Below are positions 1 through 5,474 of a stretch of DNA of 5,474 nt, in pieces. Origin of the DNA: Planctomycetota bacterium (GTDB taxonomy: Bacteria; Planctomycetota; Planctomycetia; Planctomycetales; Planctomycetaceae); assembly GCA_029977045.1 (NCBI GenBank), contig JAPOLP010000442.1, forward strand, positions 1 through 5,474, given 5' to 3'. The stretch's first letter is position 1. Each line of letters opens with the position of its first letter. The notes beneath the pieces were generated by a model. It was not told where the DNA came from. It saw only the letters and a program-made list of their open reading frames with translations, and made no database searches. The translations under genes and the position numbers were made by a program.

Positions 1-1390
1 CGTAGCGAACCTGTTGCGGGCTGGCGACATGAGGACTTGAAACGACAATCACATTGCGGCCAGTGATTCTCGCGGTCGCCGCGAAGAAAACGCCGTCGGC
101 TCCAGCGATCTCGAAGTGTCGCAGTGGCTCGCCATCTGCGGTCCTCAGGCCGTCTCCGACGGGACGAAACGAGATCGAGATAGCGCCGCCGGAAGGTTTC
201 GCCGAATCGAACAACTGGCCCGAGTACGTCGCGTGCTGCTTCAGGTCGTAGGTCGTGCCGAGTGCCCATTCGGCGAGCCGTTGACCAACAGGCTGCTTCA
301 GTGGCGGATTGACATTCGACGGATGCCCGGTATCGATCGTGATCGCCATGCCGACGTTGTCGAGACGCTCGGTCAGTCGTCGCTGTGATTCCCGGAAGGC
401 AGGCCAGTCCGGACGATTCATCGCCGGGAGCTGCACTTGAAGAAACTGGAAGTCGCCCTGTCCCCAATGCTTTCGCCACTCGTTGACGAGCAGCGGAAAA
501 AGTCGATTGTGCTGGCGGACCCGCTCCGCAGTTTCCGCATTCGATTCGCCTTGGTACCAGATGACACCGCGAATCGCGTAGGGAAGCAGTGGCTTCACTC
601 CAGCCTCCCACATGAAGCCGGGCTTGAATGCGTGATTGGGGCCGAGGTCGTCACCTGAAAGTTCATCGCCGGCCTGCAGTGCATGCAGCAGGTTCTGCTC
701 GCCTCGTGTCCGGCAGAAGTCGCCGAGCAGTTCGTTGTCGAGCCAGTTGCCGGCCACCAGGCCTTTGAGTTGCGGGTCGGCTGCAAGTGCCTCGCGAGGA
801 ATCCACGCTTCGGTGGGAGTGCCGCCGACAGCCGGACAGATCAGACCGACGGGAACATTCAGCGACTGTTGCAGATGGCGTCCGAAGTACCACCCGACAG
901 CGGAAAACTCTCGAGCAGATTCGGTGGAGGCAGCTCTCCACTCGCCGTCACAAAACGCCTGCGGAGTAAGACGGGCGATCTGCTCGCTGGAGAAACTCAG
1001 CGAAGTCCCCTTCGCACCTCCAGGCAGATGCAGCAACCGCAGTGTCGGATGATCTGCCGCTGCCAGTTCCTGTCCGCCTTTGGTCGACTGCGAAAGCGGC
1101 CACTCCATATTCGACTGCCCAGCACACACCCAGACCTCGCCAACCAGCACGTCCTTCAGTTCGATCTGCTGGGCTCCAGACTGGATCAGCAGCGTGGCCG
1201 GCCTCGCACTCGCCTTTCGCGCGGCAAGACGAACTCTCCAGTCGCCGTTTGCATCAACGGTCGTTCGCTGAGTCTCGTCACCAAACGTGACCGCAATGTC
1301 CGCTCCCGCCGGACCGCGTCCCCACACCGGAATCTCCGAGTCAGCCTGCAGCACCATGTGGTCGCCGAACACATCCGGTAGCGAAACTCG
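1..1390 (-). other. Sialate O-acetylesterase-like SGNH domain (partial)
   Basis: Residues about 690-1152 and beyond. It starts with the family's typical LPDVFGDHMVLQ (693-704) and PVW, followed by a beta domain and then GEVWVCAGQSNMEW (773-786) with nucleophile Ser782. Next come VPVGLI, GGTPTEAW (878-885) and GVIWYQGESNA (964-974). The block V segment is GMAITIDTGHPSNVNPPLK (1036-1054); the position that is His in 'IHP' of homologues, including the animal enzyme, is Asn1050. A C-terminal beta part (FEIAGADGVFFAA, VRY) is also present. Confidence 0.85.
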
Positions 1391-3457
1391 CCCAGAGTTT
1401 CGGCTATCAGCTCTTTTGGCCGAGGAAACGCCGGGCTTCCCCAGAATGTCGCTCAACGGAATCCGCTGGAACGTCATCTGAGCCTGGCTGCCCTCGTACA
1501 GGATGCCGACAGTCTGATCGTCGATCATCGTCATGCACGAGTAGCCGGCACTGCGGTTTTCGTCCAGCAGCAGCCGATGCTGTTTCGGCCAGGTCAGGCC
1601 GCCATCGTTCGAGGCTTTGATCATCAGCCGCTCGCGGGCCTGCAGGCTGTCCGGATTGGAGAACAGCAGCCAGCCGCCGGCGTCTTTGCTGAGTTCCTGA
1701 TCGACGTTGATCAGGCTGGCCATGCAGGCTCCCGGCTCAATCAGCGAGCGTTCCGAGGTCGCGTGCTTCTGCCAGGTACGCCCCAGGTCGCGCGTCGTCA
1801 TGACCACGCGAGTGGACTTGCGGTTGTAACGGCAGTTGAGCATCAGCACGCCGGGTTCGACTTCGACGACCTGCGATTCGGTGGTGTCGTCGAATGCTCC
1901 TGTCCCCGCTTGCCAGGTTTCGCCGTGGTCCTTCGAGTAGATGATCGTGGAGTGCGGCAACCGTTTCTGATCGGGCGGATCCTGATACTGGGCGGCGAAG
2001 ACGATCGTGCCGTCGCGCATCGTGATGCCTTTGCCCGGTCCCTGCAGAATGAAGCACCACTCCGGCTTCTTCACCTGCTGCGTGATGTTGATCGGCTTTG
2101 ACCAGGTAACTCCATCGTCATCGCTGCGAACCAGCATCAACTGGCCGGTTTCCTCTGGGGAAACCCCCGGCCCGGAGCCGTGCCACGACCGATTTCCGTG
2201 ACTCCAGGTTCCGGCCACCCAGATCGTTCCGGTGCTGCGATCAACCAGCACCGCCGGATCGCCAATCCCGTCGTAGTTCCACTGCGGATCGTCGCCCATG
2301 TCCATGATGACCCGCATGGGCTCCCACGTTCGACCGCCGTCGGTCGAACGCGACATGCCGACATCGATGTCGCCTGGTAGGTCGCCGCCGTTACGCCGCC
2401 GAACGTCATACACTCCGATCAGCGTGCCAGCGTTTGTCGTTGCGAGACCGGGAATCCGAAACGTGTGGGTTCCATCGTCGCCGCCTTTTCGTACCGCGAC
2501 TCCCAGCCGCTGAGTCACCATCGGCGATTGCAGCTTGAACGTCTGACCGTTTGAGAGAGTGACTTCGCTGATGGCCAGACCAACTCGGTCGTCGATGTTC
2601 GCCCCCGGCTTCAGCACGCATTCGACGTCAATCACATTCGAGCCGTCGGACAGTTCAACCGGCAGAAATCGCCACGTGATGTCTGACTGCCCTGCGACAG
2701 CTGGCACCGGAATACGGGACGCAACCGCGATGCCACCTCGCGTCAGCTGAAGTGCTTCGAGGTTCTCCTTACCGGGAATCGTGAACTTGAGCGTGGTCAC
2801 GGAAACCGGGTTGAGCGTGCCCTCGGTATCGATCTTCAGTCGAGCAATCGAGCTACTCTCGAGACCGACAAGCACTGGCAGAGTGAACGGCACAACGTTG
2901 ACGCTGAGCACTTTCTGCGGTCGGGCCGGTGCGATGCGAATGTCGTCGATCAGGATGCCGGTGTTTGGCGGGCTGCTGCACGAAAACCGCAGCTGCCGGA
3001 TCTTCGCATCGTTCAAAGGCACTTTGACCTGCGACAGAAACGCCCGGCCAACGAGAACTTCCTTGTCGCCGTTGAAGACTTCCTCCCAGCCGTCTCCGCT
3101 GTTCTTCTCGATCCGGAACGAAAACGGCGCCCGCTGCGTCCAGCGTTCCGCCCAGAACCTGAGTTCTCCGGACGTGTCGACGCCGTCGGCAAGGTCGAGC
3201 GTCACCATCGTCTGCTCGCCGCCCGTCAGTTGCAGGCAATGGCGACCGGTCTTCGCGTGTTTGTTGTCGACAATCGTTCGACCGACGTTCGCGACCCAGG
3301 TGCCCAGCGGCGTTTCGAGTTTCTCAAACGCACCAGCCGCTGCTTCCTCAAAACTGAGTACCGAAGTTCCACGCTCGTCATTTTCCTGAGCGAATCCCTC
3401 GCCACCTGCCAGGAACAGAAGAGCCAGTAAGACAGCCAGAGAAATCGAAATCCGCAT
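1..3457 (-). CDS. Secreted sialidase (GH33) fused to sialate O-acetylesterase-like domain, 3' end cut by window
   Basis: Predicted to hydrolyse terminal sialic acids outside the cytoplasm, with a second domain of the type that removes their O-acetyl esters. The frame is open for 1152 codons from ATG at 3457 to the left edge. An in-frame TGA at 3481-3479 leaves no earlier start. Order: signal peptide 1-23 (cleavage G-F-A|Q); putative jelly-roll 33-176; BNR-associated N-terminal domain about 180-312; GH33 propeller 318-672; linker 673-692; SGNH/SASA esterase 690-1152. Sialidase residues all appear present: FRIP with Arg334, Asp359 acid/base, Glu527 (ESQVVE), Arg543, Arg608, Tyr639 nucleophile, and five Asp boxes. 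The esterase has GQSNM (Ser782) and GVIWYQGES (964-972), but Asn1050 replaces the usual block V His. The sequence stops after VRY, a motif near the end of SASA proteins, so little is missing. The sialidase call is firm; esterase activity is uncertain. Confidence 0.93.
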   Translation of the reverse strand, partial: MRISISLAVLLALLFLAGGEGFAQENDERGTSVLSFEEAAAGAFEKLETPLGTWVANVGRTIVDNKHAKTGRHCLQLTGGEQTMVTLDLADGVDTSGELRFWAERWTQRAPFSFRIEKNSGDGWEEVFNGDKEVLVGRAFLSQVKVPLNDAKIRQLRFSCSSPPNTGILIDDIRIAPARPQKVLSVNVVPFTLPVLVGLESSSIARLKIDTEGTLNPVSVTTLKFTIPGKENLEALQLTRGGIAVASRIPVPAVAGQSDITWRFLPVELSDGSNVIDVECVLKPGANIDDRVGLAISEVTLSNGQTFKLQSPMVTQRLGVAVRKGGDDGTHTFRIPGLATTNAGTLIGVYDVRRRNGGDLPGDIDVGMSRSTDGGRTWEPMRVIMDMGDDPQWNYDGIGDPAVLVDRSTGTIWVAGTWSHGNRSWHGSGPGVSPEETGQLMLVRSDDDGVTWSKPINITQQVKKPEWCFILQGPGKGITMRDGTIVFAAQYQDPPDQKRLPHSTIIYSKDHGETWQAGTGAFDDTTESQVVEVEPGVLMLNCRYNRKSTRVVMTTRDLGRTWQKHATSERSLIEPGACMASLINVDQELSKDAGGWLLFSNPDSLQARERLMIKASNDGGLTWPKQHRLLLDENRSAGYSCMTMIDDQTVGILYEGSQAQMTFQRIPLSDILGKPGVSSAKRADSRNSGRVSLPDVFGDHMVLQADSEIPVWGRGPAGADIAVTFGDETQRTTVDANGDWRVRLAARKASARPATLLIQSGAQQIELKDVLVGEVWVCAGQSNMEWPLSQSTKGGQELAAADHPTLRLLHLPGGAKGTSLSFSSEQIARLTPQAFCDGEWRAASTESAREFSAVGWYFGRHLQQSLNVPVGLICPAVGGTPTEAWIPREALAADPQLKGLVAGNWLDNELLGDFCRTRGEQNLLHALQAGDELSGDDLGPNHAFKPGFMWEAGVKPLLPYAIRGVIWYQGESNAETAERVRQHNRLFPLLVNEWRKHWGQGDFQFLQVQLPAMNRPDWPAFRESQRRLTERLDNVGMAITIDTGHPSNVNPPLKQPVGQRLAEWALGTTYDLKQHATYSGQLFDSAKPSGGAISISFRPVGDGLRTADGEPLRHFEIAGADGVFFAATARITGRNVIVVSSPHVASPQQVRY
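1442..2506 (-). other. GH33 sialidase catalytic propeller with five Asp boxes
   Basis: Residues about 318-672. Asp boxes (S/T-x-D-x-G-x-T-W) are at 371-378 (STDGGRTW), 445-452 (SDDDGVTW), 508-515 (SKDHGETW), 555-562 (TRDLGRTW) and 616-623 (SNDGGLTW). Catalytic set: Arg334 in FRIP, Asp359 in GGDLPGDID, Glu527 in TESQVVE, Arg543 in LNCRYN, Arg608 in ARERLM, and Tyr639 in SAGYSCM, followed by LYEG at 653-656. These correspond to the arginine triad, acid/base Asp, and Tyr/Glu nucleophile pair of exo-sialidases. No key residue is missing, so the domain is predicted to be active. Confidence 0.92.
2522..2920 (-). other. BNR-associated (sialidase N-terminal) domain
   Basis: Residues about 180-312, directly before the catalytic propeller. 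The strand-rich pattern, with a stretch of the form 'ARLKIDTEGTLNPVSVTTLK' (from residue 205), matches the small beta domain found ahead of many bacterial BNR-repeat neuraminidases. Assigned from position and motif style, not from a profile search. Confidence 0.6.
2930..3361 (-). other. Putative jelly-roll (carbohydrate-binding-like) domain of the sialidase-esterase
   Basis: Residues about 33-176. It opens with LSFEE and has alternating hydrophobic strands (TMVTLDL, ELRFWAER, FSFRIEK, IRQLRFSC), ending in ILIDDIRI (about 168-175). A terminal 'IDDI' strand after a glycine-rich turn is characteristic of concanavalin-like or CBM-like beta sandwiches. The fold is inferred from strand pattern only; ligand unknown. 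Confidence 0.5.
3389..3457 (-). other. Signal peptide of the sialidase-esterase
   Basis: Residues 1-23. A short N-region with Arg2 is followed by a hydrophobic core (LAVLLALLFLA, 7-17) and a polar G-G-E-G stretch ending in G-F-A before Gln24, a plausible signal peptidase I site. There is no Cys near the site, so it is not a lipoprotein signal. This places the enzyme in the periplasm or outside the cell. Confidence 0.85.
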
Positions 3458-3471
3458 CTGAAGTATCCGTC

Positions 3472-3481
3472 TGATCGATCA
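3472..3481. promoter_or_regulatory. 10-base palindrome upstream of the sialidase start, possible operator
   Basis: TGATCGATCA is a perfect palindrome placed 15-24 bases before the ATG at 3457. That position would suit a repressor site covering the start region. It is short, has no second copy nearby, and overlaps the in-frame TGA that fixes the gene's start, so the regulatory reading is speculative. Confidence 0.25.
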
Positions 3482-3512
3482 ATGGTGTGCTGAAAGGAAG
3501 TAGGCCGGATCA

Positions 3513-3526
3513 AGCGGCGCGCCGCT
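3513..3526. repeat. 14-base perfect palindrome
   Basis: agcggcgcgccgct reads the same on both strands and is flanked by ccgg on each side (3504-3507 and 3527-3530). It is 56 bases or more before the sialidase ATG. A regulator site or hairpin is possible, but GC-rich palindromes arise by chance. Confidence 0.35.
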
Positions 3527-3557
3527 CCGGCAATGCGCTGGTTAATCGGCTGCCGGA
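3526..3557 (-). terminator. Weak stem-loop, doubtful terminator
   Basis: Arms tccggca (3526-3532) and tgccgga (3551-3557) are perfectly complementary, with an 18-base loop. It lies about 60 bases after the stop of the ThuA protein. The stem is short, the loop long and no T run follows on the minus strand, so intrinsic termination is unlikely; it may be chance in GC-rich DNA. Confidence 0.2.
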
Positions 3558-3575
3558 ACGTCGTTGCTGCGCTCC

Positions 3576-3611
3576 TTGGTCCGGCCTGCAAACCTGGCCC
3601 GGCCTGCGAGT
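3576..3611. repeat. Degenerate 18-base tandem repeat just after the ThuA gene stop
   Basis: Two adjacent 18-base units share the core tggYccggcctgc (3577-3589 and 3595-3607, one mismatch in 13 bases). It lies three bases beyond the TGA of the upstream gene. It could be a local duplication or a part of a 3' structure; two copies are too few to say more. Confidence 0.5.
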
Positions 3612-3614
3612 TGC

Positions 3615-5474
3615 TCAACGATACGCTTCCGGCTTCTGCGGGACGACGCCGAGCTGTTCGTAGTTGAAGCCACTGACCAGTGGCTGGTAATCGCCGACGT
3701 AGTCCATCGAGCTGTCGGGAACGATGGACTCTTCCATGCCCAGGCACCAGTAACTGGCGTTGATGGTCAGCCGCCGCAGGCCTTCACTTTCGTAGTCTTT
3801 TCCGCTCCCCATCGTGACGTGAAAGACGCGAGCGGTCCTGCCGCTGTTGCCCGTCCACGTTTTCGTCCATGCGATCGGCAGCGGTTCCTTTTTCGGGTTC
3901 GGTTCGTCGTCCGGACTGCGGCCCAGAAGTGGCTGGCCGTAGACGAGCGTCTGGCAGCCTGCGGGAAGCTGACCGTCTTCTGGATAAGTGCGATAAACGT
4001 CGGACGGTCCCCAGATATCGCGGACGCCGCGCAGGATCGGGTCGGTCTTCCGCTCCTCGACCAGGATGCCACGTGTCGAATCGCGATACCAGTTGCCGTG
4101 ATGGCTCATGAACGAACCGCCGAGGACGTCGCGTCCGAAACGCACCGGCTTGCCGTCTTTTTTATACGGGAAGTTTTCCAGGAAGCCGTGATTGGCGGTT
4201 CGAATCCCGATGACGGGCTTTCCGGATTCCAGGTAATCGATGACGTGCTGAATCTGCTCGTCCGGCAGCGTGATCAACCGGCTGAAGAGGATCAGCAGGT
4301 CGGCCTTCGCGAGGTGCTCAAGCCCCGGCACGTTGTGCTCGACCTTCTTGTCTTCCCAGCGGATCTTCTGCGTCGGGTCGACCTCGTTTTTCTCATTCAC
4401 TCCAAACAGAACGGTGCAGTCGAAACCGTGCCGCTTCGAGAGGATCTTTGCGAGCATCGGCATGACCTGCTCGCTGCGGTATTCCTGATCGGCCGCGACG
4501 AGCACGACGTGTTTGCCTTTGCCGGGGCCGATTCCGCCGGGATACGTCAGCCACAGCGGGCTGTCCGGAACAGGGTGCGCTGCCGCGGCATCCGCGTGCT
4601 TCTCGTACAGCCGCTGCCAGTAGTCCTTCCAGTAGATGTCGTAATAGTCGTACGCGGCGGTCTCGATGTGCGGCAGGTCGACGACCTTCGGCGACTTCGC
4701 TGGATCGAAGTCTTTCAGATGGTCCTTGCCGGCTCGTTCACGCGGCGAAATGAATCGCCAATCGGAATCTCCGAGCACGTCGCGGCACAGCTGAGCCATC
4801 GGCGGGTCGTACTCGATCAACTGCTCGCGCGTGTGGATGTGATTGTGATCGTGGTCCATCGTGCGATTGGTGTCGTACCAGCATTGCACGCCTTCGGCCC
4901 AGTACTCGGCCCGGTTCTTCGCCGCGTAACACTGCTTCGGCCCGCCGAACATGATCAGCACTTTGTCGTCGCCCGTGACCTTCACGTTCGAGTTCGTCGG
5001 CTCGCCATTAACCAGAATGTCGCCGCCGTCGAGGCACGCTTTGATCAACGCCGGTGACTGCGCCGGAAACCACTCGACCAGAGCATCAAACAGACTGACG
5101 GGAGTCTTGCTCTTCACTCGCCGAAACCGCTGAGCGGCCCGACCGTCATTCCAGATGCCACTTTCGCGAGCCTTGTTGAAGCACTCGGTCAGCCGATCCT
5201 GCAGCCCTTTGTCGAACCCGGCTCCGTGAATCACATGCCCGAACTCATGAATGAGGATACTTTCGAGCTGCATCCCGCCTTCGTATTCGAGCACGTCTTC
5301 CTCGGCAAAGACGACCGTCGGCCGGTCGTTCTTGCGAGTCAGAAACCCGCGGCTTCGCCAGTTGTAGAAGTCGAGTTCCTTGCCGGTCTTGTCGGTCTGA
5401 AACTGCGGCAGCTGCGACGTCAGTTCGTCGTGGGCAAGCAGGATGCACAGAACCTTCTGCTCGCGAATCCGCTC
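3615..5474 (-). CDS. Putative zinc metallopeptidase / ThuA-like multidomain protein, 5' end cut by window
   Basis: The frame is open from the right edge to TGA at 3617-3615, giving 619 visible residues (numbered here from the first visible codon). A GTG at 5294 could be read as a start, but the coding frame and domain continue upstream, so it is treated as internal. Order: peptidase-like region with HEFGH at 76-80 and EYWAEG at 190-195; an S4-like segment between them (125-176); a His-rich stretch at 206-214; a Tyr/Trp-rich connector about 260-300; a ThuA-like domain about 320-582 (class I amidotransferase-like fold) with IRTANHGF (424-431), FGRDVLGG and SHHGNW (457-462), ending near YWCLGME; and a C-terminal tail with PLVSGFNYEQLG. 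ThuA proteins are mostly linked to sugar use, with poorly defined chemistry. Substrate and location are unknown because the N-terminus is outside the window. The ThuA call is good; peptidase activity is inferred from motifs. Confidence 0.88.
   Translation of the reverse strand, partial: ERIREQKVLCILLAHDELTSQLPQFQTDKTGKELDFYNWRSRGFLTRKNDRPTVVFAEEDVLEYEGGMQLESILIHEFGHVIHGAGFDKGLQDRLTECFNKARESGIWNDGRAAQRFRRVKSKTPVSLFDALVEWFPAQSPALIKACLDGGDILVNGEPTNSNVKVTGDDKVLIMFGGPKQCYAAKNRAEYWAEGVQCWYDTNRTMDHDHNHIHTREQLIEYDPPMAQLCRDVLGDSDWRFISPRERAGKDHLKDFDPAKSPKVVDLPHIETAAYDYYDIYWKDYWQRLYEKHADAAAAHPVPDSPLWLTYPGGIGPGKGKHVVLVAADQEYRSEQVMPMLAKILSKRHGFDCTVLFGVNEKNEVDPTQKIRWEDKKVEHNVPGLEHLAKADLLILFSRLITLPDEQIQHVIDYLESGKPVIGIRTANHGFLENFPYKKDGKPVRFGRDVLGGSFMSHHGNWYRDSTRGILVEERKTDPILRGVRDIWGPSDVYRTYPEDGQLPAGCQTLVYGQPLLGRSPDDEPNPKKEPLPIAWTKTWTGNSGRTARVFHVTMGSGKDYESEGLRRLTINASYWCLGMEESIVPDSSMDYVGDYQPLVSGFNYEQLGVVPQKPEAYR
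3729..4517 (-). other. ThuA-like domain
   Basis: Residues about 320-582 of the visible protein. It begins with GKHVVLVAADQEYRSEQ and continues through ADLLILFSRLITLPDEQIQ and a GKPVIGIRTANHGF elbow, where no Cys nucleophile is present. It then has the FGRDVLGGSF...SHHGNW segment, a WGPSDVYRTYPEDG segment and the closing VFHVTMGSGKD and NASYWCLGME. This order matches the ThuA subfamily common in planctomycetes. Confidence 0.85.
4890..5249 (-). other. Gluzincin-type zinc site: HEFGH and distal EYWAEG
   Basis: HEFGH (residues 76-80, bases 5249-5235) supplies two His ligands and the catalytic Glu of a zincin. It is followed by VIHGAGF. The third ligand is probably Glu190 or Glu194 in EYWAEG (bases 4907-4890), which resembles the E-[FY]-x-A-E segment of lethal-factor-like peptidases. 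The spacing of about 110 residues is longer than usual because the S4-like segment sits between them. Zinc binding is inferred from motifs only. Confidence 0.65.
4947..5102 (-). other. S4-like segment inserted within the peptidase region
   Basis: Residues about 125-176 follow the S4 RNA-binding pattern: a first helix (LFDALVEWF), a second helix (SPALIKACLDGG), then the hairpin ILVNGEPTNSNVKV and GDDKVLIMF. The 'G-x-x-x-VNG' turn followed about ten residues later by 'V-x-x-G-D' is the hallmark of S4 folds in pseudouridine synthases and ribosomal protein S4. It is short on basic residues, so RNA binding is doubtful. This may be a shared fold rather than a shared function. Confidence 0.5.

Larger units (their letters stand above)
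3458..3614. other. Intergenic spacer between the two co-directional genes
   Basis: A 157-base gap between the stop of the ThuA protein and the ATG of the sialidase gene. No convincing sigma-70 promoter or Shine-Dalgarno is seen; the bases before the ATG on the minus strand are gacggatacttcag. It holds the repeat, stem-loop and palindromes listed separately. The gap is short enough for co-transcription and long enough for its own promoter, so operon membership is undecided. Confidence 0.7.

Noticed and set aside
683..1381. A 232-codon plus-strand open frame (also 1577-2101 and 2781-3389)
   Set aside because: These lie wholly opposite conserved catalytic motifs of the sialidase-esterase and show no domain or plausible start context.
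3458..3520. Sigma-70 promoter for the sialidase gene
   Set aside because: TTGATC occurs twice on the minus strand, but neither has a -10-like hexamer at a normal distance before the ATG.
3226..3747. A 173-codon minus-strand frame spanning the spacer
   Set aside because: It overlaps the ends of both real genes in another frame and its translation has an Arg-rich, low-similarity look; the signal peptide frame with its own upstream stop explains the region better.
3564..5057. A 497-codon plus-strand open frame opposite the ThuA protein gene
   Set aside because: Its translation is rich in Val, Arg and Asp without recognisable domains, while the minus strand encodes a clear ThuA-like domain over the same bases. 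Long antisense frames are common in GC-rich genes.
5292..5294. GTG at 5294 as the start of the ThuA protein gene
   Set aside because: The frame is open for another 60 codons up to the window edge, with ordinary coding sequence (for example ELDFYNWRSRGFLTRKNDR) leading directly into the HEFGH region. The true start is outside the window.
1..5474. Frameshift, pseudogene, tRNA, CRISPR array or insertion sequence
   Set aside because: Codon-by-codon reading of the sialidase-esterase frame and the ThuA protein motifs shows no break; no spaced repeats, transposase motifs or terminal inverted repeats were seen.

Overview
The window holds two long genes, both on the minus strand and both cut by a window edge. 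Organism (inference): GC-rich coding DNA, large secreted multidomain hydrolases, a ThuA-like protein and no clear Shine-Dalgarno site suggest a planctomycete or a related PVC-group bacterium. No RNA gene or other marker confirms this.

Layout in the direction of transcription (right to left): (1) 5474-3615 is the C-terminal 619 residues of a protein that joins a putative gluzincin-type zinc metallopeptidase region (HEFGH plus a distal EYWAEG, with an S4-like segment between them) to a ThuA-like domain. Its start lies beyond the right edge. (2) 3614-3458 is a 157-base intergenic spacer with a degenerate 18-base tandem repeat, a weak stem-loop and two perfect palindromes. (3) 3457-1 is one uninterrupted reading frame of at least 1152 codons. 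It encodes a secreted sialidase (GH33, BNR/Asp-box repeats) fused to a sialate O-acetylesterase (SGNH/SASA type), preceded by a signal peptide, a putative jelly-roll domain and a BNR-associated N-terminal domain. Only the last few dozen residues appear to be missing at the left edge.

How they may work together (inference): the sialidase-esterase could remove O-acetyl groups and release terminal sialic acids from host or environmental glycoconjugates. The neighbouring protein could act on protein or on a carbohydrate-derived substrate, so the pair would fit glycoprotein scavenging. They may be co-transcribed, but the spacer does not prove it. The two most notable points are a likely loss of the catalytic His in the esterase domain (Asn1050 where the family has His) and the unusual peptidase / S4-like / ThuA architecture.
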